Below the pieces are notes generated by a model. It was not told the DNA's origin and did not search any database. It saw only the letters and a program-made list of their open reading frames with translations. Of a DNA stretch of 64,000 bases, positions 7,355 through 15,945 are shown one piece after another. A program made the position numbers and the translations under genes. The stretch covers positions 248,001 through 312,000 of the forward strand of contig NZ_JAQIIX010000001.1 of the NCBI RefSeq assembly GCF_036946495.1, in the 5' to 3' direction. Within the stretch, counting starts at the first letter, position 1, and every line of letters begins with the position of its first letter. The stretch is from Mycolicibacterium neoaurum (GTDB taxonomy: Bacteria > Actinomycetota > Actinomycetes > Mycobacteriales > Mycobacteriaceae).

Positions 7355-8364
7355 GACCTACTCGCCCCCTTGATCACCTGCACCCCGGCACCAACACCGG
7401 AGACCACATAGAGGGTGTCGCCGGCATCGTCGAAGGCCAAGGTATTGGGTTGCTGCACAGTCCTATAACGCACCTTTTCAACGGGTATTCCGGTAGCCAG
7501 ATCGTAGCCAATGACGGTGTTGGTCGCCGTCTGTGACACCCAGGTCATCTTCGCCGACCCGGTCACGCCGTAGGGTGCCTCGCCCACCGGATAGCGCTGT
7601 CGAAGGATCAGCGGGTCGGTGCCGAAGACCAGCAGGGCGCCGCCTCGGGTATCGGTGACGAGCACCCGTCCCGCCGGGTCGACGGTCATCGAGGTGGCAC
7701 CCTCGCCGGCGCGCAACGCCTGCTCCGGCTTGGTGCCGCCCTCGTCGATCTCGGTGACCGAGGTCTGGCCGCGGTCCAAGACGACGACCGAATCATCTTG
7801 AGTGACAAGGGCATCGACACGTGCGAAGTTCTTCAGACTCGCGCCGACCTCGGTATCGGAGCGCAGCGTGAACACCGTGCCGTCGGCGCTGCCGAGAACC
7901 AGCGTCCCGTCGGTGTTGCGGCCGATCGCGGTGAAATCGGTGTCGGCGTGGTCCTTGATCTCCACCGGGGTGGCGGCGCCGGCGGCGACGTTCGCTCGCA
8001 CATATCCGCCACGGATGGACAACCAGACCTCCCCGGAACCGTCGCCGGTGATCGCGGTGGCCGCCGCGGGCAGCTCGATGGTGCGCGTCCGCCCGTCGGC
8101 GGGCACCACGGTCAGGCGATCGGGAGGGCCCAACACGACCGCCGAGGAGGTGCGGATATCGAAGACGGCGGCCATTCCCGGCGCGGCCAACGGCGTCACG
8201 ACACCGTCGACGGCGCCACTGACCTGTGGCGACACGGCCGGTGTTGCGACGGGGATGGTCGGTGGTGGCGAATCGGCAGGCGTCGACGAGCACGCCGACG
8301 CGACGCCGACAACCAGTGTCAATGCCGAGAGTGAGCGCACCCGGAATACGGGTTTCGTGGTCAT
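7351..8364 (-). CDS. lppL: Lipoprotein LppL-like, beta-propeller
   Basis: A 337-residue exported lipoprotein. A basic start and hydrophobic helix lead to Cys at about residue 25 (VASAC), then a Ser/Pro linker. The rest is a run of about 40-residue blades (for example VWLSIRGGYV, PAGRVLVTDTRGGALLVFG, PNTLAFDDAGDTLYVV), which indicates a YncE/NHL-type beta-propeller anchored on the outer face of the membrane. It is first in a three-gene operon with DUF5703 and pyrD, as in the Rv2138-Rv2139 region. The ligand is unknown. Confidence 0.82.
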   Translation of the reverse strand: MTTKPVFRVRSLSALTLVVGVASACSSTPADSPPPTIPVATPAVSPQVSGAVDGVVTPLAAPGMAAVFDIRTSSAVVLGPPDRLTVVPADGRTRTIELPAAATAITGDGSGEVWLSIRGGYVRANVAAGAATPVEIKDHADTDFTAIGRNTDGTLVLGSADGTVFTLRSDTEVGASLKNFARVDALVTQDDSVVVLDRGQTSVTEIDEGGTKPEQALRAGEGATSMTVDPAGRVLVTDTRGGALLVFGTDPLILRQRYPVGEAPYGVTGSAKMTWVSQTATNTVIGYDLATGIPVEKVRYRTVQQPNTLAFDDAGDTLYVVSGVGAGVQVIKGASRS

Positions 8365-8414
8365 GGGCCTTCAAAACTCCTGATTCCGCATTCCGCCTGC
8401 GTTCGCGTTCGCGC

Positions 8415-8424
8415 TTTGCGCAAA
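8415..8424. promoter_or_regulatory. TTTGCGCAAA palindrome in the lppL / small-protein divergent promoter region
   Basis: A perfect 10-bp palindrome lies in the 96-bp gap between the divergent starts at 8364 and 8461, in a locally AT-richer stretch. It could be an operator; no regulator is known. Confidence 0.3.
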
Positions 8425-8460
8425 GTTTGCCAATGGGGACCTAACCGTCAATTTGTGGGT

Positions 8461-8784
8461 ATGGTGCGAGCTATGGCACTGGCTCCGGAGACCGAACTGT
8501 CGGCAGGCGAGTTCGCCATCGAGCACGTCTCGACGGGCGTGCACGCCAGCGGGTTCGGAACCCTCGGTGATGGCCGCAGCTTCTCCTTTCACGTCGAGGA
8601 CCGGCAGAACCTGGTTGTCGAGGTGTACCGGCCCCGGCTGAGCGGGCCCGTCCCGCAGCGCGAGGACGTCATCGCCCGCACGTCCCGCAGTCTGAAAGAT
8701 ATCGATCTTGCCGATGAGCGCAGCGTAGCGGCCACCGTGCGTGATGCCGTCGCCGGAGCGGAGCCGGTGCGCGCGACGCGGTGA
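8461..8784 (+). CDS. Conserved hypothetical protein (Rv2137c position)
   Basis: A 107-residue soluble protein with no domain I recognise. Visible traits are a beta-rich middle (SFHVEDRQNLVVEVYRP) and an acidic/basic helical C-terminus (SRSLKDIDLADERSV). It sits where M. tuberculosis has Rv2137c, just upstream of uppP. The ATG at 8461 is used; an in-frame ATG at 8473 is also possible. The gap to uppP is 37 nt, so co-transcription is likely. Confidence 0.7.
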   Translation: MVRAMALAPETELSAGEFAIEHVSTGVHASGFGTLGDGRSFSFHVEDRQNLVVEVYRPRLSGPVPQREDVIARTSRSLKDIDLADERSVAATVRDAVAGAEPVRATR

Positions 8785-8821
8785 CCAGGCCCCCACGGTA
8801 CGGTCGTCCGCGTGATGAGAG

Positions 8822-9667
8822 ATGTCCATGCCTGAGATGTCCTGGTTGCAGGTCGTCGTGCTTGCGGTCGTCCAGGGACTGACCGAGTTTCTGCCGGTGT
8901 CCTCGTCCGGTCACCTCGCGATCGTGTCCGAGGCGTTCTTCGGCGCCGACGCCGGCGCGTCGTTCACCGCCGTGGTGCAGATCGGTACCGAGGTGGCCGT
9001 CCTGCTGTATTTTGCCCGCGATATCGGGCGGATTGTGACGGCCTGGTTCGGCGGATTGCGTGCCCCCGACCGGCGCACCCCGGACTACTGGCTGGGCTGG
9101 TGGGTGATCATCGGCACCATCCCCATCGGCATCTTCGGTTTCACGCTGCAACATTTCATCCGCGATGACGTCCGCAATCTGTGGGTCATCGCCACCGCGC
9201 TGATCGTGTTCTCCTTTGTCATCGCCGCCGCGGAGTATTTCGGAAAGCAAACCCGTCCCATCGAGCAGTTCACGCTGCGCGACAGTCTGCTCATCGGTTC
9301 GGCCCAGGCGCTCGCGTTGATCCCGGGTGTCTCACGTTCCGGTGTGACGATCAGCACGGGGCTCTTCCTGGGACAGAAGCGCGAGGCCGCGGCCCGCTTC
9401 GGTTTCCTGCTGGCCATCCCGGCGGTGTTGGGTTCCGGGCTCTACGAACTGAGCCACGTGTTCGAGCCGGGCGACACCGGTATGAGCGCCAGCGTCGCGC
9501 AGATCGTGCTGGGCACAGTCATCGCCTTCGTCGTCGGGTATGCCGCCGTCGCGTGGTTCCTGAAGTTCCTGGTCAACCACAGCATGTACTGGTTCGTCGG
9601 ATATCGGATCACCCTCGGCGTCGTCGTGATGATCCTGCTGGGCGCCGGGGTCCTCGCCGCGAAATGA
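8822..9667 (+). CDS. uppP: Undecaprenyl-diphosphate phosphatase
   Basis: A 281-residue polytopic membrane enzyme that recycles undecaprenyl (in mycobacteria decaprenyl) diphosphate for peptidoglycan and arabinogalactan synthesis and gives bacitracin tolerance. Both catalytic signatures are present: GLTEFLPVSSSGHL (about residue 19) and LIPGVSRSG (about 165), with about eight hydrophobic segments. Starts at 8822 and 8828 are both possible; GAGAG at 8817 is better spaced for 8828. It corresponds to Rv2136c. Confidence 0.95.
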   Translation: MSMPEMSWLQVVVLAVVQGLTEFLPVSSSGHLAIVSEAFFGADAGASFTAVVQIGTEVAVLLYFARDIGRIVTAWFGGLRAPDRRTPDYWLGWWVIIGTIPIGIFGFTLQHFIRDDVRNLWVIATALIVFSFVIAAAEYFGKQTRPIEQFTLRDSLLIGSAQALALIPGVSRSGVTISTGLFLGQKREAAARFGFLLAIPAVLGSGLYELSHVFEPGDTGMSASVAQIVLGTVIAFVVGYAAVAWFLKFLVNHSMYWFVGYRITLGVVVMILLGAGVLAAK

Positions 9668-9692
9668 CCCCGCCGACCCGAAGGGCCCGTCC

Positions 9693-10376
9693 GTGACCGT
9701 CATCCTGCTGCGGCACGGCCGCTCCACCTCAAATACCGCGCACACCCTGGCGGGCCGTTCGGCGGGCGTCGACCTCGACGACACCGGGCGCGAACAGGCC
9801 GAGGCGCTGGTCGCCCGGATCGGATCACTACCGGTCAAGGCGATCGTGCGCTCGCCGCTGCTGCGGTGCGCGAACACCGTGGCCCCGCTGGCCGCCGCTC
9901 TCGGTATCGAGCCGGCCGTCGAGGAGCGGATCACCGAGGTGGATTACGGCGCATGGACCGGGCGCAAGATCGCCGAACTGTTCAAAGAGCCGCTGTGGAA
10001 GGTGGTGCAGGCGCAACCGAGCGCGGCCGTCTTTCCCGACGGTGAAGGCCTGGCGCAGGTGCAGGCCCGCGCCGTCGCGGCGATCCGCGAACACGACCGG
10101 CGGCTGTCGGAAACGCATGGCGGCGACGTGTTGTGGATCGCCTGCACCCATGGCGATGTCATCAAATCGGTGCTCGCCGATGCGCTCGGTACGCACTTGG
10201 ACAGCTTCCAGCGCATCACGGCCGACCCCGCATCCATGAGCGTCATCCGCTACACCGAGATGCGGCCTTTCGTGCTGCATGTCAACCACACCGGCGACGG
10301 GTTGACTGCCGCGCTGAGCACCAAACCGGCCGCCACCCCTGCCGGTGACGCGGTCGTCGGCGGCTCCACCGATTGA
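9693..10376 (+). CDS. Histidine phosphatase family protein (MSMEG_4193-type phosphomutase-like)
   Basis: A 227-residue protein with the phosphohistidine motif RHG at residues 7-9, a second Arg in the RSPLLRC helix, an acid in ITEVDYGAW and the second catalytic His in CTHGD. These make it a complete active-site member of the phosphoglycerate-mutase superfamily. It belongs to the actinobacterial subfamily named after MSMEG_4193 and corresponds to Rv2135c. GTG start. It heads a close-packed run with the DUF3090 and SCO1664-family genes. Substrate unknown. Confidence 0.85.
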   Translation: MTVILLRHGRSTSNTAHTLAGRSAGVDLDDTGREQAEALVARIGSLPVKAIVRSPLLRCANTVAPLAAALGIEPAVEERITEVDYGAWTGRKIAELFKEPLWKVVQAQPSAAVFPDGEGLAQVQARAVAAIREHDRRLSETHGGDVLWIACTHGDVIKSVLADALGTHLDSFQRITADPASMSVIRYTEMRPFVLHVNHTGDGLTAALSTKPAATPAGDAVVGGSTD

Positions 10377-10409
10377 GTCCGGCCGCTACCGGCTATTTTG
10401 AAAGGTGCC

Positions 10410-10997
10410 ATGGCCCGCGCAATTCACGTCTTCCGCTCACCCGACCGTTTCGTGGCCGGGACCGTCGGGCAGCCCGGGAACCGCACGTTCTACCTGCAAG
10501 CCGTCCACGACAAACGGATCGTGTCGGTGATGCTGGAGAAACAGCAGGTGGCCGTGCTCGCCGAGCGCATCACCGCGCTGTTGGTGGAGATCAATCGCCG
10601 GTTCGGCACGCCGATCCCGCCCGATACCGGCGAGATCGACGACCTGCAACCCCTCGAGATGCCCGTGGACGCGGAGTTCCGGGTCGGCACGATGGGGCTG
10701 GGTTGGGATGCCGAGGCGCAGACAGTGGTAGTCGAGCTGCTCGCGGTCTCCGACACCGAGTTCGACGCCTCGGTGGTGCTCGACGATGCCGAGGAGGGAC
10801 CCGATGCGGTCCGGGTCTTTTTGAGCCCGGAATCGGCACGGGAGTTCGCGACCCGGTCCAACCGGGTCATCTCGGCCGGACGGCCGCCGTGCCCGCTGTG
10901 TGACGAACCGCTCGATCCCGAAGGCCACATCTGCGTGCGCACCAACGGATATCGGCGCGGTGCCTTCGGCGGGACAGATGATGAACCGCCCTTCTGA
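10410..10997 (+). CDS. DUF3090 family protein with C-terminal zinc-ribbon-like motif
   Basis: A 195-residue protein of unknown function corresponding to Rv2134c. The body is mixed alpha/beta. The C-terminus carries CPLCDEPLDPEGHICVR, a CxxC...HxC arrangement that could hold a metal. The ATG at 10410 has GAAAGG just upstream and is preferred over the one at 10398. The gene overlaps the next by about 20 nt, so the two are translationally linked. The trio phosphomutase-DUF3090-SCO1664 is conserved next to mshC in actinobacteria. Confidence 0.82.
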   Translation: MARAIHVFRSPDRFVAGTVGQPGNRTFYLQAVHDKRIVSVMLEKQQVAVLAERITALLVEINRRFGTPIPPDTGEIDDLQPLEMPVDAEFRVGTMGLGWDAEAQTVVVELLAVSDTEFDASVVLDDAEEGPDAVRVFLSPESAREFATRSNRVISAGRPPCPLCDEPLDPEGHICVRTNGYRRGAFGGTDDEPPF

Positions 10998-11817
10998 TGC
11001 CGATCTCGCGGAACTGCTGAGCACCGGCGAGCTGAACGTTCTCGGGCGCATCCGCTCGGCGAGCAACGCGACGTTCCTGTGCGAGTCCACCCTCGGGGAG
11101 CAGACCGTGCACTGTGTGTACAAGCCGGTCGCCGGGGAGGCGCCGCTGTGGGACTTCCCGGACGGCACGCTGGCGGGCCGCGAGCGGGCGGCCTATCAGA
11201 TCTCGGCGGCACTCGGCTGGGATATCGTGCCGCACACCGTCATTCGCGGCGGTCCCGCCGGAATCGGCATGGTGCAGGTGTGGGTCGACCAGCCCGGTGA
11301 CGGATTGACCGACGGACCATCCGAGGATGACGGCGACGATGGTCTGGACCTGGTCGACCTGGTGCCCGCCGGGAAGGTGCCCGCCGGTTATCTGCCCATC
11401 CTGCAGGCCTATGACCAGTCCGGTGACGCCGTTCTGCTGGTGCATGCCGACGATGACCGGCTGCGGCGGATGGCCGTGTTCGACGTCCTGATCAACAATG
11501 CCGACCGTAAGGGCGGGCACATCCTCGCCGGTGTTGACGGCCGGGTCCGTGGCGTCGACCACGGTGTGACCCTGCACACCGAGGACAAGCTGCGCACGGT
11601 GCTGTGGGGATGGGCGGGCAAGCCGGTCTCTGACGACTCGCTGAGCGCCATCGACCAGTTGCGAGTCAGTGTGCGCGACGGCTTGGCTGACCAGCTGCGC
11701 GAACACCTGACCGCCGCCGAAGTGGCCGCACTCGGTGCGAGAATCACTGCACTGCTTGACGATCCGGTGATGCCGTCACCGGATCGGCACCGCCCGATCC
11801 CATGGCCTGCCTTCTGA
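10978..11817 (+). CDS. SCO1664 family protein (PI3/4-kinase-like fold)
   Basis: A 279-residue protein corresponding to Rv2133c. It has kinase-like features: VYKPVAGEAPLWDFPDGTLAGRE (lysine-bearing glycine-poor loop region, about residues 45-67), a putative catalytic segment FDVLINNADRKGGHIL (about 163-178) with DGRVRGVDHG following it. The family is annotated as related to phosphatidylinositol 3/4-kinases, but no substrate is known. The start is ATG 10978 or 10981; the DUF3090 stop lies inside this reading frame. It is followed by cysQ after 51 nt. Confidence 0.8.
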   Translation: MMNRPSDADLAELLSTGELNVLGRIRSASNATFLCESTLGEQTVHCVYKPVAGEAPLWDFPDGTLAGRERAAYQISAALGWDIVPHTVIRGGPAGIGMVQVWVDQPGDGLTDGPSEDDGDDGLDLVDLVPAGKVPAGYLPILQAYDQSGDAVLLVHADDDRLRRMAVFDVLINNADRKGGHILAGVDGRVRGVDHGVTLHTEDKLRTVLWGWAGKPVSDDSLSAIDQLRVSVRDGLADQLREHLTAAEVAALGARITALLDDPVMPSPDRHRPIPWPAF

Positions 11818-11868
11818 GCGCGGGTACCCGACCAGCCGTCGCCGCGGCCCCACCGCGATACTTGTCCG

Positions 11869-12759
11869 GTGACTCTCGCCGCGCATACCGACGCCGAGGT
11901 GGCCGCGATGGTGGCCGCCGAAGCCGGGGAGCTGCTGCTGGCCGTCCGCGAGGAGGTCGGTTTCTACGACCCTTACGAACTCGGTGACGCCGGCGATCGC
12001 CGTGCCAACACCTTCATCCTGAATCGCCTGGCCGAATTGCGCCCGGGGGATGCTGTGCTGTCCGAAGAGGCCGTCGATGACCTGTCCCGGGTGCATGCCG
12101 ACCGGGTGTGGATCGTCGACCCCGTCGACGGCACCCGTGAGTATTCGATGGCCGGGCACGCCGACTGGGCTGTGCACATCGCGCTGTGGCAAAGGCACGG
12201 CATTGCGCCCGGAGCCGCCCCGGCGGCGACCAACCAGACCGGAGCCGCCCCGGCGGCGACCGACCGGCCCGGAGCCGCCCCGGCGGCGACCAACCAGCCC
12301 GGAGCCGCCCCGGCGGCAACCGATGACCGGGGTGCCATCACCGACGCCGCCGTGGCCCTGCCCGCGCTGCACCAGGTGTATCGCACCGACACCGTCACCC
12401 CACCGCTACCGCGACGCGACGGTCCCATCCGGATCACCGCCAGCGCCTACCGACCACCGGCCGTGCTGTGGTGGTTGCGCGAACAGATGGACATCGAGGT
12501 CGTCCGGATCGGCTCGGCCGGCGCGAAGGCGATGGCCGTGGTGCGCGGCGATGTCGACGCCTACATCCATGCCGGCGGGCAGTGGGAGTGGGATTCGGCC
12601 GCCCCCGCAGGCGTTCTCTGGGCCGCAGGTCTGCACGCCACCCGGTTGGGCGGGGCGCCGCTGGTCTACAACCGGCGCGATCCCTATCTGCCGGATCTGC
12701 TGATGTGCCGGCCCGAGCTGGCGGGCCCGCTGCTCGACACCATCCGCTCGGCCTTCTGA
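11869..12759 (+). CDS. cysQ: 3'(2'),5'-bisphosphate nucleotidase CysQ, with internal repeat insertion
   Basis: Hydrolyses PAP/PAPS by-products of sulfate assimilation, with inositol phosphatase activity in the family. Metal-site motifs are SEEAVDDL, VDPVDGTREY (about residues 84-93) and WEWDSAAPAGVL (about 242). The 296-residue length exceeds the roughly 267 of M. tuberculosis CysQ (Rv2131c). The excess is a 40-residue Gly-Ala-Pro-rich tandem repeat (residues 115-154) in the loop just before ITDAAVALP. GTG start. It precedes mshC, fitting sulfur metabolism. Confidence 0.92.
   Translation: MTLAAHTDAEVAAMVAAEAGELLLAVREEVGFYDPYELGDAGDRRANTFILNRLAELRPGDAVLSEEAVDDLSRVHADRVWIVDPVDGTREYSMAGHADWAVHIALWQRHGIAPGAAPAATNQTGAAPAATDRPGAAPAATNQPGAAPAATDDRGAITDAAVALPALHQVYRTDTVTPPLPRRDGPIRITASAYRPPAVLWWLREQMDIEVVRIGSAGAKAMAVVRGDVDAYIHAGGQWEWDSAAPAGVLWAAGLHATRLGGAPLVYNRRDPYLPDLLMCRPELAGPLLDTIRSAF
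12211..12330 (+). repeat. In-frame 30-bp minisatellite, four units, inside cysQ
   Basis: Four consecutive 30-bp units starting at 12211, 12241, 12271 and 12301, each beginning GGAGCCGCCCCGGCGGC. Units 1 to 3 differ only in the last ten bases and the fourth is more diverged. The translation is GAAPAAT plus three variable residues per unit, a flexible linker-like loop. The unit length keeps the frame, so copy number can change without inactivating the enzyme. Confidence 0.95.
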
Positions 12760-12861
12760 GGATGGGTTCGGGGAATGAACCGGCCCTGCTACTTGTCGGT
12801 TCCTGGCGAAAGGCAGATCCAACGGAGGGCACCGGTGAGCCAACAACCTAGAGTCGACGTC

Positions 12862-14100
12862 ATGCAGTCCTGGCCGGCGCCGACCGTTCCCACGTTGCCG
12901 GGCGCCGGTGTCGCGCTGCGGCTCTACGACACCGCCGACCGCCAGGTGCGCCCGGTTTCGCCGGGTCCCACGGCGACCATGTACGTCTGCGGGATCACCC
13001 CCTATGACGCCACCCACCTCGGGCACGCCGCCACCTATCTGACCTTCGACCTGGTCAACCGGGTATGGCGGGACGGCGGCCACGACGTGCATTACGTCCA
13101 GAACATCACCGATGTCGACGACCCGCTGTTCGAGCGGGCCGACCGCGACGGTATCGACTGGCGCGAACTCGGTGATCGCGAGACACAGCTGTTCCGCGAG
13201 GACATGACCGCCCTGCGGGTGCTGCCGCCGCGCGACTACGTGGCGGCCACCGATGCCATCGCCGAGGTCGTCGAACTCGTCGAGAAGATGCTGGCCTCCG
13301 GGGCCGCCTACGTCGTCGACGATCCGCAGTATCCCGATGTGTACTTCCGTGCCGATGCGACCCGGCAGTTCGGCTACGAGTCCGGTTTTGACCACGAGAC
13401 CATGTCCCGGTTGTTCGCCGAGCGCGGTGGTGACCCGGACCGCGCAGGCAAGGCCGATCCGCTCGACGCCCTGCTGTGGCGTGCCGAACGTCCCGGCGAG
13501 CCGAGCTGGCCGTCACCGTTCGGCGCGGGCAGGCCCGGCTGGCACGTGGAGTGTGCGGCGATCGCGCTGACCCGCATCGGCACCGGCCTCGACATCCAGG
13601 GCGGCGGATCGGACCTGATCTTCCCGCACCACGAGTTCTCGGCCGCCCACGCCGAATCCGTGAGCGGCGAACGGCGCTTCGCCCGGCACTATGTGCACTC
13701 CGGGATGATCGGCTGGGACGGCCACAAGATGAGCAAGAGTCGCGGCAACCTGGTGCTGGTATCGCGGTTGCGGGCCGACGGGGTGGATCCTTCCGCGGTG
13801 CGGCTTGGTCTGTTCGCCGGTCATTACCGGCAGGACCGGTTCTGGAGCGATGACGTCCTGGCCCAGGCCCAGGCGCGGCTGCAGCAGTGGCGGGCAGCCA
13901 CCGCGCTGCCGGCAGGTCCCGATGCCACCGATCTGCTGAGCCGTGTCCGCGGCTACCTCGCCGATGACCTGAATACCCCGAAAGCGCTTGCCGCCGTTGA
14001 TGGTTGGTGTACCGACGCATCGACCTACGGCGGCACCGACCCGACGGCACCGGGGCTGGTCAGAGACCTCGTCGATGCGTTGCTCGGGGTCCGGTTGTAA
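12862..14100 (+). CDS. mshC: Cysteine--1-D-myo-inosityl glucosaminide ligase (mycothiol synthesis)
   Basis: Joins L-cysteine to GlcN-Ins with ATP, the penultimate step of mycothiol biosynthesis. The 412 residues carry a cysteinyl-tRNA synthetase-like fold: YVCGITPYDATHLGHA (zinc Cys and HIGH-like motif, about residue 43), WHVECAAIAL (zinc ligands) and KMSKSRGN (about 290). The tRNA-binding domain of true CysRS is missing, which separates MshC from CysS. The ATG at 12862 matches the M. tuberculosis start (Rv2130c). cysQ lies 102 nt upstream. Confidence 0.97.
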   Translation: MQSWPAPTVPTLPGAGVALRLYDTADRQVRPVSPGPTATMYVCGITPYDATHLGHAATYLTFDLVNRVWRDGGHDVHYVQNITDVDDPLFERADRDGIDWRELGDRETQLFREDMTALRVLPPRDYVAATDAIAEVVELVEKMLASGAAYVVDDPQYPDVYFRADATRQFGYESGFDHETMSRLFAERGGDPDRAGKADPLDALLWRAERPGEPSWPSPFGAGRPGWHVECAAIALTRIGTGLDIQGGGSDLIFPHHEFSAAHAESVSGERRFARHYVHSGMIGWDGHKMSKSRGNLVLVSRLRADGVDPSAVRLGLFAGHYRQDRFWSDDVLAQAQARLQQWRAATALPAGPDATDLLSRVRGYLADDLNTPKALAAVDGWCTDASTYGGTDPTAPGLVRDLVDALLGVRL

Positions 14101-14121
14101 CCGCCGAGTAGGTTGTCGGCC

Positions 14122-15000
14122 ATGAGCTCACTGCACGGCAAGGTCGTCTTCATCACCGGGGGAGCGCGCGGTGCGGGCGCCGAGGTGGCCCGCAGACTGC
14201 GCCGCAAGGGCGCCAGCCTGGTGCTCACCGATCTGGACGAGGCACCGCTGGCGGAACTGGCCGCCGAACTCGGCGGGCCTGCGCACGTGCTGACCGCGCT
14301 GGCCGATGTTCGTGACCTATCCGCCATGCAGCAGGCCGCCGATGCCGCCGTGGAACGATTCGGCGGCATCGATATCGTCGTGGCCAACGCCGGGATCGCC
14401 AGCTTCGGCTCGGTGCTGCAGGTCGATCCCGAGGCGTTCCGGCGCGTCATCGACGTCAACATCGTCGGCGTGTTCAACACGGTGAGGGCCACCCTGCCCG
14501 CCGTCATCGAACGCCGCGGCTATGTGCTGGTGGTGTCCTCGCTGGCGGCGTTCACCTCAGCGCCGGGGCTGGCCGCGTACCACGCGTCGAAGGCCGGCGC
14601 CGAGTACTTCGCCAACACCTTGCGCCTGGAGGTCGCCCATCACGGGGTCGATGTCGGATGTGCGCACATGAGCTGGATCGACACCCCGCTGGTCCAGGAC
14701 GCCAAGGCCGACCTGTCCACGTTCCGCGAGATGCTCAGGCGCATGCCGGGACCGCTGAAGAAGACGACGACGGTCGCCGAGTGCGGAGAAGCGTTCGTGA
14801 AGGGCATCGAGGCACGGAAGAAGCGCATCTACTGCCCGAACTGGGTCGGGGCCTTCCGGTGGATCCGCCCGGTGGTCTCCACCGCACCGGCCGAACGCGA
14901 TATCCGCAGGTTCACCCCGGAGCTCCTGCCGCAGCTCGACGCCGAGGTTGCCGCGCTCGGACGGTCACTCAGCGCCCGCACCGAGGCGCTGGAGGACTGA
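14122..15000 (+). CDS. Short-chain dehydrogenase/reductase (Rv2129c-like)
   Basis: A 292-residue NAD(P)-dependent oxidoreductase. It has the classical SDR layout: TGGARGAG cofactor loop (about residues 12-19), NAG (about 90), the catalytic Ser in VVSSLAAF and YxxxK in YHASK (about 153-157). Its C-terminal extension of about 70 residues is typical of mycobacterial SDRs of this type. The ATG at 14122 is preferred over a TTG at 14113. Substrate unknown. Confidence 0.88.
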   Translation: MSSLHGKVVFITGGARGAGAEVARRLRRKGASLVLTDLDEAPLAELAAELGGPAHVLTALADVRDLSAMQQAADAAVERFGGIDIVVANAGIASFGSVLQVDPEAFRRVIDVNIVGVFNTVRATLPAVIERRGYVLVVSSLAAFTSAPGLAAYHASKAGAEYFANTLRLEVAHHGVDVGCAHMSWIDTPLVQDAKADLSTFREMLRRMPGPLKKTTTVAECGEAFVKGIEARKKRIYCPNWVGAFRWIRPVVSTAPAERDIRRFTPELLPQLDAEVAALGRSLSARTEALED

Positions 15001-15075
15001 ACCCCCGCCGAGTGGCCGGTTATTGCACGCGAGAATCGAGAATGCGTGGCATAAGTGGCCACTGGGCCGAAAGAA

Positions 15076-15945
15076 CTACCGGCCGCGCCGGCGCAAGTAC
15101 CGCTCGAACTCCGCCGCCAGTGCATCCCCGTCGATCTTTCCCAGCGCGTCGTTCATATCGACCTCGGCATCCCCGCGTTCCTCAAGGGACTGCACGTACT
15201 CGGCGATCTCGTCGTCCTCGGCGGTCATCTCGGTGACGGCCTGCTCCCACTCCTCGGCGGCACTCGGCAGATCGGCCAGCGGCACCTCGATATCGAGCAC
15301 GTCTTCCACCCGACGCAGCAGCGCCACGGTGGCTTTGGGGTTCGGCGGCTGCGACACGTAATGCGGCACCGCCGCCCAGAACGTCACCGCGGGTATCCCG
15401 GCCTGCACGCAGGCATCCTGGAACACCCCGGCGATCCCGGTCGGCCCCTCGTAGCGAGTCTCTTCCAGCCCGAAGAACTTGGCCGAGTCGGCGGAGTAGG
15501 CGGCGCCGGAGACCGGCACCGGGCGGGTGTGCGGGGTGTCAGCCAGCAGCGCACCGAGGATCACCACGGTGTCGACATTCAGCTTGTCGGCGATTGCCAG
15601 CAACTCTGCGCAAAATGTGCGCCACCGCATATTGGGTTCGACGCCGTGCATCAGCACGATATCGCGGTCGCTGCCGGGCGGGCGGCAGTGTGAGATGCGC
15701 ATCGAGGGCCAGACGAGCTCCCTGGTCACTCCGTCGATCTGCCGGATCACCGGGCGATTGACCTGGTAGTCGTAGTACGTCTCGTCGTCGATCTCGACGA
15801 TGGTCTCGGCCTCCCAGATGGAGTCGAGGTGTTCGAGCGCACCGCTGGCCGCATCACCGGCGTCGTTCCAGCCCTCGAAGGCCGCGACGACGACGGTGTT
15901 CTGCAGGTTCGGCAGGCGGGGGCCACTCGCATCCGACGGTGTCAC
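15076..15945 (-). CDS. PAC2 family protein (Rv2125-like)
   Basis: A 289-residue protein of the PAC2 (proteasome assembly chaperone 2) family. It starts with the characteristic VVVAAFEGWNDAGDAASGAL and has HGVEPNMRW and VVILGALLADTPHTRP later. GTG start at 15945. The acidic C-terminal third (AAEEWEQAVTEMTAEDDE) is predicted helical. Archaeal/eukaryotic relatives help 20S assembly, and this genome carries a bacterial 20S proteasome about 30 kb away, but no such role is shown for the mycobacterial protein. Confidence 0.85.
   Translation of the reverse strand: MTPSDASGPRLPNLQNTVVVAAFEGWNDAGDAASGALEHLDSIWEAETIVEIDDETYYDYQVNRPVIRQIDGVTRELVWPSMRISHCRPPGSDRDIVLMHGVEPNMRWRTFCAELLAIADKLNVDTVVILGALLADTPHTRPVPVSGAAYSADSAKFFGLEETRYEGPTGIAGVFQDACVQAGIPAVTFWAAVPHYVSQPPNPKATVALLRRVEDVLDIEVPLADLPSAAEEWEQAVTEMTAEDDEIAEYVQSLEERGDAEVDMNDALGKIDGDALAAEFERYLRRRGR

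Noticed and set aside
12211..12330. Could the 30-bp repeats be a CRISPR array?
   Set aside because: Units are contiguous with no spacers and are in frame within cysQ.
15001..15075. AGTGGCC...GGCCACT inverted repeat between the SDR and PAC2 genes as terminator.
   Set aside because: The arms are 7 bp with a loop of about 39 nt, too weak to call.
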